This document shows, piece by piece, positions 35,655 through 44,110 of a stretch of DNA of 64,000 bases. The translations under genes were made by a program, and so were the position numbers. The stretch lies in assembly GCA_913056395.1 (NCBI GenBank), contig CAJXMG010000010.1:26504-90503 (forward strand). The letters run 5' to 3'. A model generated the notes under the pieces. It made no database searches, was not told where the DNA came from, and saw nothing but the letters and a program-made list of their open reading frames with translations. Within the stretch, counting starts at the first letter, position 1; each line of letters starts with the position of its first letter. The DNA comes from an uncultured bacterium (GTDB taxonomy: Bacteria; Planctomycetota; UBA8108; UBA1146).

Positions 35655-36540
35655 CACCATCGGAAAATCTCCGACTCAGATGGCCTTCAAGAGGCTGCGC
35701 AAGAACCTGCTCGCCATGCTGGGAGCCGCGGTGGTTCTGATCGTCGTCGTTCTCGCCTTCTTTCCGTCGTGGGTGGTTCCACACCATGCGGATGGATCGG
35801 GCCCTTACACCGCCGCGGAACAGTTCCGCAGTGCGGAGACATGGCAAAAGCCGCCGGGAATTCCCGGGCATCCCCTGGGAACCGATGAGTTGGGGCGCGA
35901 CGTCTGGACGCGAATCGTTTATGGAGCAGGCATTTCACTCCGGGTAGGTCTGGTCGGTACTGCGGTGGCAGTTCTGATCGGCCTGATTCTGGGCAGCCTC
36001 GCCGGGTTCCGTGGGGGGCGTGTCGACATGGTGATCAGTCGCCTGACCGATACTTTCTTCGCCTTCCCCAGTCTTTTGCTCATGATTGGAATTCTTGCGG
36101 TCTTTGAAAAACCCAATGAGATGGTGATCTTCGCCGCATTGGGACTGGTCGGTTGGCCGGGAGTCGCAAGAATTGTACGGGGGCAGGTGATTTCTCTGCG
36201 GGGCAGTGAGTTTGTGCTGGGAGCCCGGGCTCTTGGTCAAACCGACACCAAAATACTTCTCGGGCATCTGTTGCCGAACTGCATGGGACCGGTAGTTGTG
36301 GTTTCAACCCTGATGATCGCCGGAAACATCCTGGCAGAGGCGGGGCTCTCTTTCCTCGGTATCGGTTTGCCCCCTCCGAATCCTTCCTGGGGACGGATGC
36401 TGGTCGACTCCAAAGAGTACTGGGTGGACATGCCGTGGATGGGCATCTTCCCAGGAGTTGCCATCATGTTCACCGTTCTCGGTTTCAACCTTTTGGGTGA
36501 CGGTCTGCGGGATGCCTTCGATCCCAAGATGAAGGACTGA
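35641..36540 (+). CDS. Peptide ABC transporter permease, OppC/DppC type (module B)
   Basis: Permease of standard size, 299 residues from the ATG at 35641 (a GTG directly before it is an alternative). It has the expected HPLGTDELGRDVWTRIVYGA segment, the EAA loop ARALGQTDTKILLGHLLPN and the end LGDGLRDAFDPKMKD. It overlaps the preceding permease by 14 bases and is convergent with module C, three bases apart. No ATPase gene follows. Confidence 0.94.
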   Translation: MTAASTIGKSPTQMAFKRLRKNLLAMLGAAVVLIVVVLAFFPSWVVPHHADGSGPYTAAEQFRSAETWQKPPGIPGHPLGTDELGRDVWTRIVYGAGISLRVGLVGTAVAVLIGLILGSLAGFRGGRVDMVISRLTDTFFAFPSLLLMIGILAVFEKPNEMVIFAALGLVGWPGVARIVRGQVISLRGSEFVLGARALGQTDTKILLGHLLPNCMGPVVVVSTLMIAGNILAEAGLSFLGIGLPPPNPSWGRMLVDSKEYWVDMPWMGIFPGVAIMFTVLGFNLLGDGLRDAFDPKMKD

Positions 36541-36543
36541 CCT

Positions 36544-37413
36544 TCACCGTTGCTTCGGGTCGAGAATCTTGCGCAACTGGTCTCCCAGGAGATTCAACGC
36601 CAGCAGGGTCAAAGCCAAAGTGAGCGATGGATAGAGGATCAGCCACCACGCGGTTTGCACCGGATTCAGAACCTCAAAGGCATCCCGGGCGAGGGTTCCC
36701 CAGGAAACTGCGGGTGACTGGACACCCAATCCCAGGAAAGACAAAAACGCTTCAAAGAGCAGGACTCTGGGAACGATCAGGGTGACGGTCACGATGATGG
36801 TCGGCATCAGGTTGGGAAGGACCTCACGCCAGAGGATCCGCTTTTGCGGGACTCCGAGAGCGGTCGCAGCCAAAGCCCACTCCCGATGACGGAGGACACG
36901 GGTTTCCCCTCTCACGATCCTCGCCATGGGAGTCCAGTAGACCGCTCCGAGGATCACAAAGAAAACTCCCAACCCTCCTCCGGATGCTTCCAGTGCGGAA
37001 CCTCGCAAAACACTGGCGACCAGAATCACCAGAAAAACGAGGGGGATCGAATCGACGAGATCCACAAAGCGCATCAGCCAATGGTCTCTGCGGTCACTGC
37101 CTCCACCGGAGATCAATCCATAACCGACACCCAGGATCAGTGCAGTCAGTGCTCCGGCAATTCCGCAGGCTATGGAGATACGTGTTCCCCTGAGGATTCT
37201 GCTGAAGAGGTCCCGTCCCAATGCGTCGGTTCCAAACCAGTGTTCCTGAGAAGGGGCATTCAGGGCGACGGTGGAATCGGTTTCATGGGACAGTTCCAGA
37301 GGCAGCAGTGGAAGAAAGAGAGCCGTCAGGGTGACGATGGCCAGCCAAAGAATGGCGACGAAAGTGAACGGGTCCTTGAACAAGGCTGAGAGTATGGTCT
37401 TGAGAGGTTTCAT
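36544..37413 (-). CDS. Peptide ABC transporter permease, OppC/DppC type (module C)
   Basis: Permease with 289 residues from the ATG at 37413, which overlaps the stop of the OppB-type gene (ATGA). The segment HWFGTDALGRDLFSRILRGT is the family entry sequence; ATALGVPQKRILWREVLPNL is the EAA loop; and LNLLGDQLRKILDPKQR the usual end. It is last in module C and ends three bases from module B. Confidence 0.93.
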   Translation of the reverse strand: MKPLKTILSALFKDPFTFVAILWLAIVTLTALFLPLLPLELSHETDSTVALNAPSQEHWFGTDALGRDLFSRILRGTRISIACGIAGALTALILGVGYGLISGGGSDRRDHWLMRFVDLVDSIPLVFLVILVASVLRGSALEASGGGLGVFFVILGAVYWTPMARIVRGETRVLRHREWALAATALGVPQKRILWREVLPNLMPTIIVTVTLIVPRVLLFEAFLSFLGLGVQSPAVSWGTLARDAFEVLNPVQTAWWLILYPSLTLALTLLALNLLGDQLRKILDPKQR

Positions 37414-38330
37414 TCCTCGACCCTCGCTCTCGGATCGAGCCAACCCATCAACAGGTCACCGAGCAGGGTCAGGATCTGCAAGAGGATGGTGTAGAGGAGC
37501 ACTGCGCCGAGAACGAGTGGGTAGTCCCTGTTCATTGCCCCCTGAATGAAGTGCATGCCAACCCCAGGGATTGCAAAGATCTGTTCGATGACCAGAGATC
37601 CGGTCAGCATCGCTGCGGCTGTGGGACCCAGGGTCGAAGTGACCGGTATGGAAGCAGGTCGCAGGCAGTGAAAGAGGAGAGTCCCCACCACACCTCGTCC
37701 CTTGGATCGGGCGGTTCTGGCGTAGTCTTCCTGTGAGGCCTCAATCAAACCACTTCGCAAGAGTCGTGCGACTTGAGCCGCAGGCGCAAGAGCGAGGCAG
37801 ATGATGGGCAAGATTGCGGAGGCAGCGGTCGTCCAGCCAGCTGGAGGGAGCCATGGGAGCTGGAATGCGAGGAGCAGGATCAGCAATCCTGCAATCACGT
37901 AAAGGGGCAGGGATATCCCCATGGAAGCGAAGAGGGTGATCACCCTGTCGGGCCAGCGATCCTGTTGCCATGCCGCGATGACGCCGAGAATGGTTCCCAG
38001 AATTATTCCCAGGAGCAGCGCGAGCGTTCCCAGTAAAAAGGACGCAGGTATTCCCGCTGCAAGAATGGTGGAAACATCGTGATCCGGCTGTCGTAGTGAA
38101 GGGCCGGGATTCAGGGTCAGCCATGACCAACCCTGATCGAGATATTGTTGCCACAGTGGAGCGTCCAATTGGTAACGGGCTTCGATTGCTGCCTTCACTG
38201 CCTCGGGGGGATCTCTTTCAGCATCAAAAGGGCCGCCTGGGGCTGATCGGATCACGAGAAAGCTGATGGTGAAGACGGCCCAAATGGTGATCAGGGAAGC
38301 AACGCTGCGGCGCACGATCAACTGCATCAT
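37410..38330 (-). CDS. Peptide ABC transporter permease, OppB/DppB type (module C)
   Basis: Permease of 306 residues. The start ATG at 38330 overlaps the binding protein stop (ATGA), making MMQLIVRRSVASL the N-terminus. Typical parts are RSAPGGPFDAERDPPEAVKA, the EAA loop DYARTARSKGRGVVGTLLFH and the terminal LLMGWLDPRARVEE. It has normal size with no insertion. Confidence 0.93.
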   Translation of the reverse strand: MMQLIVRRSVASLITIWAVFTISFLVIRSAPGGPFDAERDPPEAVKAAIEARYQLDAPLWQQYLDQGWSWLTLNPGPSLRQPDHDVSTILAAGIPASFLLGTLALLLGIILGTILGVIAAWQQDRWPDRVITLFASMGISLPLYVIAGLLILLLAFQLPWLPPAGWTTAASAILPIICLALAPAAQVARLLRSGLIEASQEDYARTARSKGRGVVGTLLFHCLRPASIPVTSTLGPTAAAMLTGSLVIEQIFAIPGVGMHFIQGAMNRDYPLVLGAVLLYTILLQILTLLGDLLMGWLDPRARVEE

Positions 38331-40054
38331 GGCGTGTCCCACTTCAGGGCACGGAGATCATGTTGGTCGAGGGGGTTTGCGAAAAAACCCTGTAGTGCTG
38401 GAGCGACCAGATTGCTGGATGTGGTCGACCACAGGGGCAGCACCGGACCACGGTCGAGGAGAATCCGTTCAGCCTCACGCCAGTGCCACATCCGTACGCC
38501 TGCATTTGCCGCGTTGCGAGCCTTCTCCACCATCTGGTCATATTCCTCGTCACTCCAGCCGGTTCGATTATTGGTGGCGGTAGATGTAAAGAGCTCCAGA
38601 AAGGTGGCAGGGTCAGGGAAATCTGCAATCCAACTGCTGCGACTGACGTCGTAGTCCAGGGAACGTTGAACTTGCAGAAATGAACGCCACTCCATGGAAC
38701 GGATCCGGGTTTCGATTCCCAACTCCCTGGACCATGAAGACTGTAACCATTCCGCAACGAGTGCATGGGTCGAACCACTGGAGTGAAGGATTTCAAAGTC
38801 GGGGATCGGTCTTCCGGTGTTTGACCCCGGTGCCTTCCAGCCCGCCTCTTGCAGAAGTTTACGGGCCTGATCCGGATCGTAGCCCAGCGTTGCCCATTGG
38901 TTCACGGTGAGGTCGGCGGTCGGAACGGGGCTGTTGATTGTCGCAGCCATCCCCGAATAACCGGGGAGTGCGGATTCGGGTGCAAGGTTGCCTGCCTCCG
39001 CATGAGCAGCAAGGGCCGGTTCTGGCCAAGGGACAAAGCTCCATGCCGGTTGGAGATTTCCACCGAGGACTTCTTGGCACAATGCCTGTCGATCCAGTGT
39101 CAGGGACAATGCCTTGCGTATGGTTGGGTCATCGAGTGGAGGTTTCTGGAAGTTGAGTCGGTAGAAAGAGATCCCCAGATAGGGGTCCGTCCTCAGTGCT
39201 TCCTTCCAGAATGGATCCTTTTCCAGAAAAGGCATCAACAGGGGCGGAACACCCACCGCCCAATCGATGGATCCGTGGGCGAAAAGATTGACGAGTGTGT
39301 TTCCGGATTCGATGGCGAGAAAGTCTATGGTCTCCATGTGGACTCTGGAAGGACCCTGATAGTTCGGCGACTTGACCAGTCGGATGCGATCTCGCAGATC
39401 CCAGCGATCCAGCATCCATGGGCCATTGGTCGGAACCCCCAGTGCATTTCCATCTCTTCCCAGAGGGTGCACCGGCTGCAGGGGAGTCTGGGTGCAGAGA
39501 AAGGGGAGCCATGGCAGTGGCCGACTGAGTTCGACGACCAGGGTCCAGGGGTCGGGAGTTTGGATTCCCACTTCTTCCCTGGTTCCTTCTCCGTTACGCC
39601 ATTCCCGGGCGCCGCTCACGGCATCCAGGAGGTCTCCGTAGGGAGCTCCCCGGAGCGGGTCGATGAGGTCGAGCCATGAGCGACGAAAATCGGTCGCATC
39701 GAGGGGATCGCCGTTGGACCAAAGAAGTCCCTTTTGAATCCTGAAGGTCCAGGTTTTGCCATCTTTGGAGACTTGCCAGGAGTGGGCACAGGCGGGGATC
39801 GGGTCCAGAGTTTGAGGGTCAAGGAGCAGTAACCCCTCGTGGAGAGCCCGAATGATCCGACCCTCAGGGATGCCACTGGCCCGGTGAGGGTGCAGGGATC
39901 CGGGATCAGTTCCATTACCGATGACCAGATCTGCCCGATCCGGCAAATCGGGGAATGACGCCATGAAAAGGCCCAGAATCACGATTCCGCCGAGGAGCCA
40001 TCCTGACCCTGACAGGAAGGATTGTCCGATATTTCTGACCTGGTTTGTTGGCAT
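38327..40054 (-). CDS. Peptide-binding protein of an ABC importer (module C)
   Basis: Solute-binding protein family 5, 575 residues from the ATG at 40054, preceded by a GGGAAGGGG ribosome-binding site. The N-terminal hydrophobic segment GWLLGGIVILGLFMASF lacks a lipobox Cys, unlike modules A and B, so it is either cleaved and free or anchored by an uncleaved helix. Family sequences include LVIGNGTDPGSLHPHRASG, TWTFRIQKGLLWSNGDPLDA and TIRKALSLTLDRQALCQEVL. It is first in module C. Confidence 0.92.
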   Translation of the reverse strand: MPTNQVRNIGQSFLSGSGWLLGGIVILGLFMASFPDLPDRADLVIGNGTDPGSLHPHRASGIPEGRIIRALHEGLLLLDPQTLDPIPACAHSWQVSKDGKTWTFRIQKGLLWSNGDPLDATDFRRSWLDLIDPLRGAPYGDLLDAVSGAREWRNGEGTREEVGIQTPDPWTLVVELSRPLPWLPFLCTQTPLQPVHPLGRDGNALGVPTNGPWMLDRWDLRDRIRLVKSPNYQGPSRVHMETIDFLAIESGNTLVNLFAHGSIDWAVGVPPLLMPFLEKDPFWKEALRTDPYLGISFYRLNFQKPPLDDPTIRKALSLTLDRQALCQEVLGGNLQPAWSFVPWPEPALAAHAEAGNLAPESALPGYSGMAATINSPVPTADLTVNQWATLGYDPDQARKLLQEAGWKAPGSNTGRPIPDFEILHSSGSTHALVAEWLQSSWSRELGIETRIRSMEWRSFLQVQRSLDYDVSRSSWIADFPDPATFLELFTSTATNNRTGWSDEEYDQMVEKARNAANAGVRMWHWREAERILLDRGPVLPLWSTTSSNLVAPALQGFFANPLDQHDLRALKWDTP

Positions 40055-40315
40055 CAGACCCCTTCCCGGTGAAATCATGATCTCCCGTCCCTGATTCGGC
40101 AAGACCAAGCCCCGTCTTTGCTTGCCGCAGGAGAGGGCGATCGGTATCCTGTTTCATTGATCAGGAGGTCCCTCTGTTGGAATCAGGGGATTTCCGGGCT
40201 GGTGTCTTGGGAAGGGGGGCGTCACAGCGCTCTTTTCCTCATCCGGGAGTGTTCTCCGGAACCTGTCGCGAACACCAGCCGTCCAATTCCAGAGTTGCAG
40301 AGAGAGAAGACAGAC

Positions 40316-40528
40316 ATGTCGATTCACAAGTCCTTGAAGACCGGCAGCGGTATCGGGGGAACCCGAAACGTTCTGACCCGTTACGAGCGCATCCTCCAGA
40401 TGGAATCGGAAGGTCGATTCAACGAGGAGGAGCACAGTCCCATCGGTCTGCCGAAGACCCGCGTTCTCAAAGTGAAGAAGCGTGCCAAGAAGAAGAAGGA
40501 AAAGGACAAGGACAAGGAAGAAGCCTGA
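40316..40528 (+). CDS. PVC-superphylum small basic protein
   Basis: A 70-residue very basic protein beginning MSIHKSLKTGSGIGGTRNVL, followed by TRYERILQMESEGRF and GLPKTRVLKVKKRAKKKKEK. This matches the small basic protein known across Planctomycetes, Verrucomicrobia and Chlamydiae and used as a signature of that superphylum; it is thought to bind nucleic acid or the ribosome, but its role is not settled. The ATG at 40316 is chosen because the family begins MS(I/L)H; a longer frame from 40118 is not conserved. An 11-residue acidic/basic tail follows. A strong hairpin stands 53 bases downstream. Confidence 0.93.
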   Translation: MSIHKSLKTGSGIGGTRNVLTRYERILQMESEGRFNEEEHSPIGLPKTRVLKVKKRAKKKKEKDKDKEEA

Positions 40529-40581
40529 TCCAGGCCCTGTCTCGCCTTTTCACCCCTTACAAATCTCTTCGCTGACTTTGC

Positions 40582-40606
40582 CTCAGGCGGGTTGAACCCG
40601 CCTGAG
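40582..40606 (+). terminator. Hairpin downstream of the small basic protein gene
   Basis: A perfect 10-bp GC-rich stem, CTCAGGCGGG with CCCGCCTGAG, has the loop TTGAA. No T-run follows, so it may be a weak intrinsic terminator, a 3'-end stabiliser, or a partial block before the transporter genes. The stem is followed by the binding protein ribosome-binding site about 24 bases on. Confidence 0.6.
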
Positions 40607-40639
40607 AAGCCCGCACCCGAAATCGTTCGGAGGTTCGCC

Positions 40640-42505
40640 ATGTGGAATTCCGGTCTGTCCAAAGCCTGTCTGGCCCTGTCGGTTCTGATCCTGTTCATGG
40701 GTTTTGCATCCCCGCTTGCACTGGCGGATTACAGCACAGTAGAGATCGATGGTCGCACCTGGACCACCAACGACAATTTCGAGCCCATCGGAAGTCCCGA
40801 TGCCGTCCATGGTGGGGAGCTGCGAACCAATATCCCCAACTTTCTGCCGACGTTGCGTCGCGATGGTCCGAACTCAAATTTGACGACCATCACCGATATC
40901 TACTCACTGACCCATGAATTCCTGCTTTCGATTCACCCGGAAACTCTGGAGTGGCTGCCGCGATTGGCCTCTCACTGGATCATTGAGGAAAAAGAGGATC
41001 ATCAGGTCTTCTGGTACCGCATCGACGAGCGCGCCCGTTATTCGGACGGGACTCCCGTCACCGCAGATGACGTCGTCGCTTCTTACGAGCATATCGTCGA
41101 TCCAGATATCAAGGATCCGATGAGTGCCAACCTCTACACCGAGTACTACGAAAAGCCGATCGCACACGACGATCGTGTGGTCTCCGTGAAAACCAAGAAG
41201 AAAGCCTGGAGAACCTTCCTCTACTTCTCCGCAAGCTTGGCGATCTATCCTGCAAAGCAGATCCGAATTCCCGGAGATGTCTATCTCGATGAGTTTAACT
41301 GGAAGATGATTCCGGGTTCGGGGCCTTACGAATTGCGTGAGGACAGCATTCAGCAGGAAATCTCAGTGACCCTTTACCGCCGTGATGACTGGTGGGGTCG
41401 TGAAACCCGGACTTCCAACGGCATGTACAACTTCGACAAGATCCAGTTGATCGTCGTCCGCGACCGGGAACTTGCCTTTGAAAAGTTCAAGGCAGGGGAG
41501 CTGGATTACTACGTCGTTCTGAGAGCTCAGCGTTGGGCTGAGGAAACCGGATTTGAAGCGATCCAGAAAGGCTGGATACAAAAGCGCAAGGTCTACAACG
41601 AGCAGCCCCAGTCCTTCTCGGGTTACATGCTCAACATGCGCGAATGGCCCTTTGATGACAAGAATGTCCGCATGGCCTTCTGTTACGGTTACGACCGTGA
41701 AACCCTCTTCGAAAAGCTCTTCTTTAACCAGTATGAGTACCTCGACAGTTACTACCCAGGCAGTCGCTGGGGTAACCCCAAGAATCGCAAGGTGCGTTAC
41801 AACCCGCGTAGGGCAGAGCGTTTTCTCGACCGAGCGGGGTATACACAGCGAGATGCCAATGGAATCCGGGTTCATGAGGAAACGGGCAAGGCCCTTTCGT
41901 TCACTCTCGAGTACGGATTTGCATCGTCAACGAGGATCCATCAGGTCGTGGCCGAAGGGCTGCGCAAGCTCGGCATTGAAATGAAGCTGGAGCTGATGGA
42001 CTACAACGCCCTGATGAAAAAAATCAGCGAGCGACAGTTTGTTCTTCATTCGCAGGCGTGGAGAGGGATCCTTTTTCCCAATCCTCTGACTTCCTGGAAG
42101 AGTGATCTGGCCAACGAGCCCTACAACAACAACATTTCCGGTTTTGCCAGCGAAGAGGTCGACCGCCTGATGGAGCAGTACGACAAAAGCTTCGATATTG
42201 AAGAGCAGACCCGGATCATGCAGGAGATCGACGGTTTGATCTTCAAGGAGCACCCGGTGGCTCTCAGTTGGTATGCACCGTTTGAGAGAATCCTGTCGTG
42301 GAATCGATTCGGTGTTCCTGAAAAGGTGCTCAGTCGAACCGGCGACTCGAACAATATCTGGAGCATGTGGTGGACCACTCCTGAGATGCAGGAGAAGTTG
42401 ACGCAGGCCAGGGAGAAGAATGAGTCCCTTCCACTGATTCCTGACGTGATTGATCCCTGGGGGGTCAAGGAGCGCATGGAGTCCCCTGAAAAGGCGTCAG
42501 AGTAA
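40640..42505 (+). CDS. yejA: YejA-like peptide-binding protein (module D)
   Basis: Solute-binding protein family 5, 621 residues, starting at ATG 40640 after CGGAGG. A signal peptide is seen, ending SPLALADYS, with no lipobox, so the protein is probably periplasmic. Resemblance to YejA rather than OppA rests on the core NMREWPFDDKNVRMAFCYGY with LFFNQYEYLDSYYPGSRW, and on the YejB/YejE-type permeases that follow. A conserved FEKFKAGELDYY motif is also present. It is first in the only module with ATPases. Confidence 0.85.
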   Translation: MWNSGLSKACLALSVLILFMGFASPLALADYSTVEIDGRTWTTNDNFEPIGSPDAVHGGELRTNIPNFLPTLRRDGPNSNLTTITDIYSLTHEFLLSIHPETLEWLPRLASHWIIEEKEDHQVFWYRIDERARYSDGTPVTADDVVASYEHIVDPDIKDPMSANLYTEYYEKPIAHDDRVVSVKTKKKAWRTFLYFSASLAIYPAKQIRIPGDVYLDEFNWKMIPGSGPYELREDSIQQEISVTLYRRDDWWGRETRTSNGMYNFDKIQLIVVRDRELAFEKFKAGELDYYVVLRAQRWAEETGFEAIQKGWIQKRKVYNEQPQSFSGYMLNMREWPFDDKNVRMAFCYGYDRETLFEKLFFNQYEYLDSYYPGSRWGNPKNRKVRYNPRRAERFLDRAGYTQRDANGIRVHEETGKALSFTLEYGFASSTRIHQVVAEGLRKLGIEMKLELMDYNALMKKISERQFVLHSQAWRGILFPNPLTSWKSDLANEPYNNNISGFASEEVDRLMEQYDKSFDIEEQTRIMQEIDGLIFKEHPVALSWYAPFERILSWNRFGVPEKVLSRTGDSNNIWSMWWTTPEMQEKLTQAREKNESLPLIPDVIDPWGVKERMESPEKASE

Positions 42506-42566
42506 TCGTGGAATCCCCGATAACTTCCTTTGCCGGTCCAGACGGTTGCCGTGAAAGTGGTCTTTC

Positions 42567-44102
42567 ATGAGCGGTATGTGGACCTATTTTGCCCGCCGTC
42601 TGCTTCTGGTGCCGATCACCTTCCTCGTCATCACTTTTATGGTCTATGCGGTTCTTCGCGTGACTCCGGGTGGACCCATCGAGCAGCTGGAAAACCAGAT
42701 GCGCGCCGCGGCAGCCCAGGAGGGTGGCGGAGGTGGTGGAGGTCTCGGTGGAACCGATGTCGGTCTCGATGAAAAAGCCCGGGAAGAACTCCGTGCCTAC
42801 TACAATCTCGACCAGCCGATTCCAATTGCCTACATGCAGTGGCTGGGAGTTTATCCTCGCAAGGATCGAACTCCGGTCACGCTGAAAGAGCGGGAAGCCG
42901 ATCCCGAATTCTGGAATCGGGTCGAAGTGGCCTGGGTCAATTTTCGGGAAACTGAAAAAGCCTACGACAGCGCGCTGCAGAAATCCGCTGCGGAATTCCG
43001 TGGTGCCACCCTGCTGGTAGAGGCGAATGAGGCCCTGCCCGGTGAAGAAGCCTTTTTCCAGCGGGCCGGGGAATTGCTTTCCGAAGGTCTGACCTCAAGG
43101 CCAGCCCTGAAGCAGCTCCTGGATTCCAAAGGCTGGCAACTGAGTGGTACCCGTTTCATGCGGCCTGTCACGGAAGCTGAGTTGGCTGAGAATTCGGGCT
43201 GGGCTGCACTGGTCCGTCTTGCCTCAGATAAAGATCAGGCTTTCGAAAACCTTGGCAGCATCCTTGCCGAACAAAACAAGGAAGCGAGTCGAAGGGGGTC
43301 CTACTACAACGTTCAGGTGGGCTTCAGTGGCATTCTTCAGGGGGACTTCGGTCGCTCCTTCACTTACAACGAAGATGCTCTCGACGTGATTACGCAGAAA
43401 TTTCCCATCTCCATCTACTTCGGACTGATCGGGTATCTGGCAACCTGGCTGATCTGTATTCCGCTGGGAATCGGTAAAGCTGTGCACCACCGCGGCCTCT
43501 TCGATACGAGCACCAGTGTTCTGGTCTTCCTCGGTTACGCGACTCCCGGATTTGTGGCCTGCCTTCTGCTGCTGGTCCTTTTGGGAGGTGGAACCTACTG
43601 GAACGTGGTTCCGCTGGGTGGATTCCGTTCCGAAGGTTGGGATCTCTGGTGGCAGCAAGGTGAATACTGGCGCTGCATCAAGGATCAGGTGCATCACACG
43701 CTGGTGCCCATGTTTGGTTATCTGGTGGGTTCCTTCGCCAGCATGACTGTTCTGATGAAGAATTCGCTTCTGGAAAACTTCGGTGCCGATTACGTACGCA
43801 CCGCATTTGCCAAGGGGTTGCCGGAGGGGCGGGTGATTTACGTCCATGCCCTGCGCAATTCACTGATTCCCATCACCGCAGGAATCGGTCACTTCCTTGG
43901 GATCATCTTTGCCGGCTCTTTCCTGATCGAAAAGGTCTGTAACATCCCTGGAATGGGTCTGTTGGGTTATGAGTCCATCATTCGCCGGGATTATCCGATC
44001 ATTCTGGCAACACTGGTTTTTGGAGTCTTGATTCGCCTCACCGGGAACATCCTCAGTGATTTCATTTGGGCTGCTATCGATCCGCGGATCCGGTTCAAGT
44101 AG
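42567..44102 (+). CDS. yejB: YejB-like peptide ABC permease with large soluble insertion (module D)
   Basis: Permease of the Yej-type peptide importer. FARRLLLVPITFLVITFMVYA and RVTPGGPIEQ open the protein; the C-terminal half has the EAA loop DYVRTAFAKGLPEGRVIYVH and the YejB-like end GLLGYESIIRRDYP...IDPRIRFK. At 511 residues it is about 150 longer than E. coli-type YejB. The extra part (about residues 45-245) begins with a Gly-rich stretch and is mostly helical and charged; it would lie outside the membrane after the first helix. Confidence 0.9.
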   Translation: MSGMWTYFARRLLLVPITFLVITFMVYAVLRVTPGGPIEQLENQMRAAAAQEGGGGGGGLGGTDVGLDEKAREELRAYYNLDQPIPIAYMQWLGVYPRKDRTPVTLKEREADPEFWNRVEVAWVNFRETEKAYDSALQKSAAEFRGATLLVEANEALPGEEAFFQRAGELLSEGLTSRPALKQLLDSKGWQLSGTRFMRPVTEAELAENSGWAALVRLASDKDQAFENLGSILAEQNKEASRRGSYYNVQVGFSGILQGDFGRSFTYNEDALDVITQKFPISIYFGLIGYLATWLICIPLGIGKAVHHRGLFDTSTSVLVFLGYATPGFVACLLLLVLLGGGTYWNVVPLGGFRSEGWDLWWQQGEYWRCIKDQVHHTLVPMFGYLVGSFASMTVLMKNSLLENFGADYVRTAFAKGLPEGRVIYVHALRNSLIPITAGIGHFLGIIFAGSFLIEKVCNIPGMGLLGYESIIRRDYPIILATLVFGVLIRLTGNILSDFIWAAIDPRIRFK

Positions 44103-44110
44103 GGGGGGCG

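Noticed and set aside
40118..40315. N-terminal extension of the small basic protein
   Set aside because: The in-frame upstream part is not basic, does not match the family and lacks a ribosome-binding site; family members begin at MS(I/L)H.
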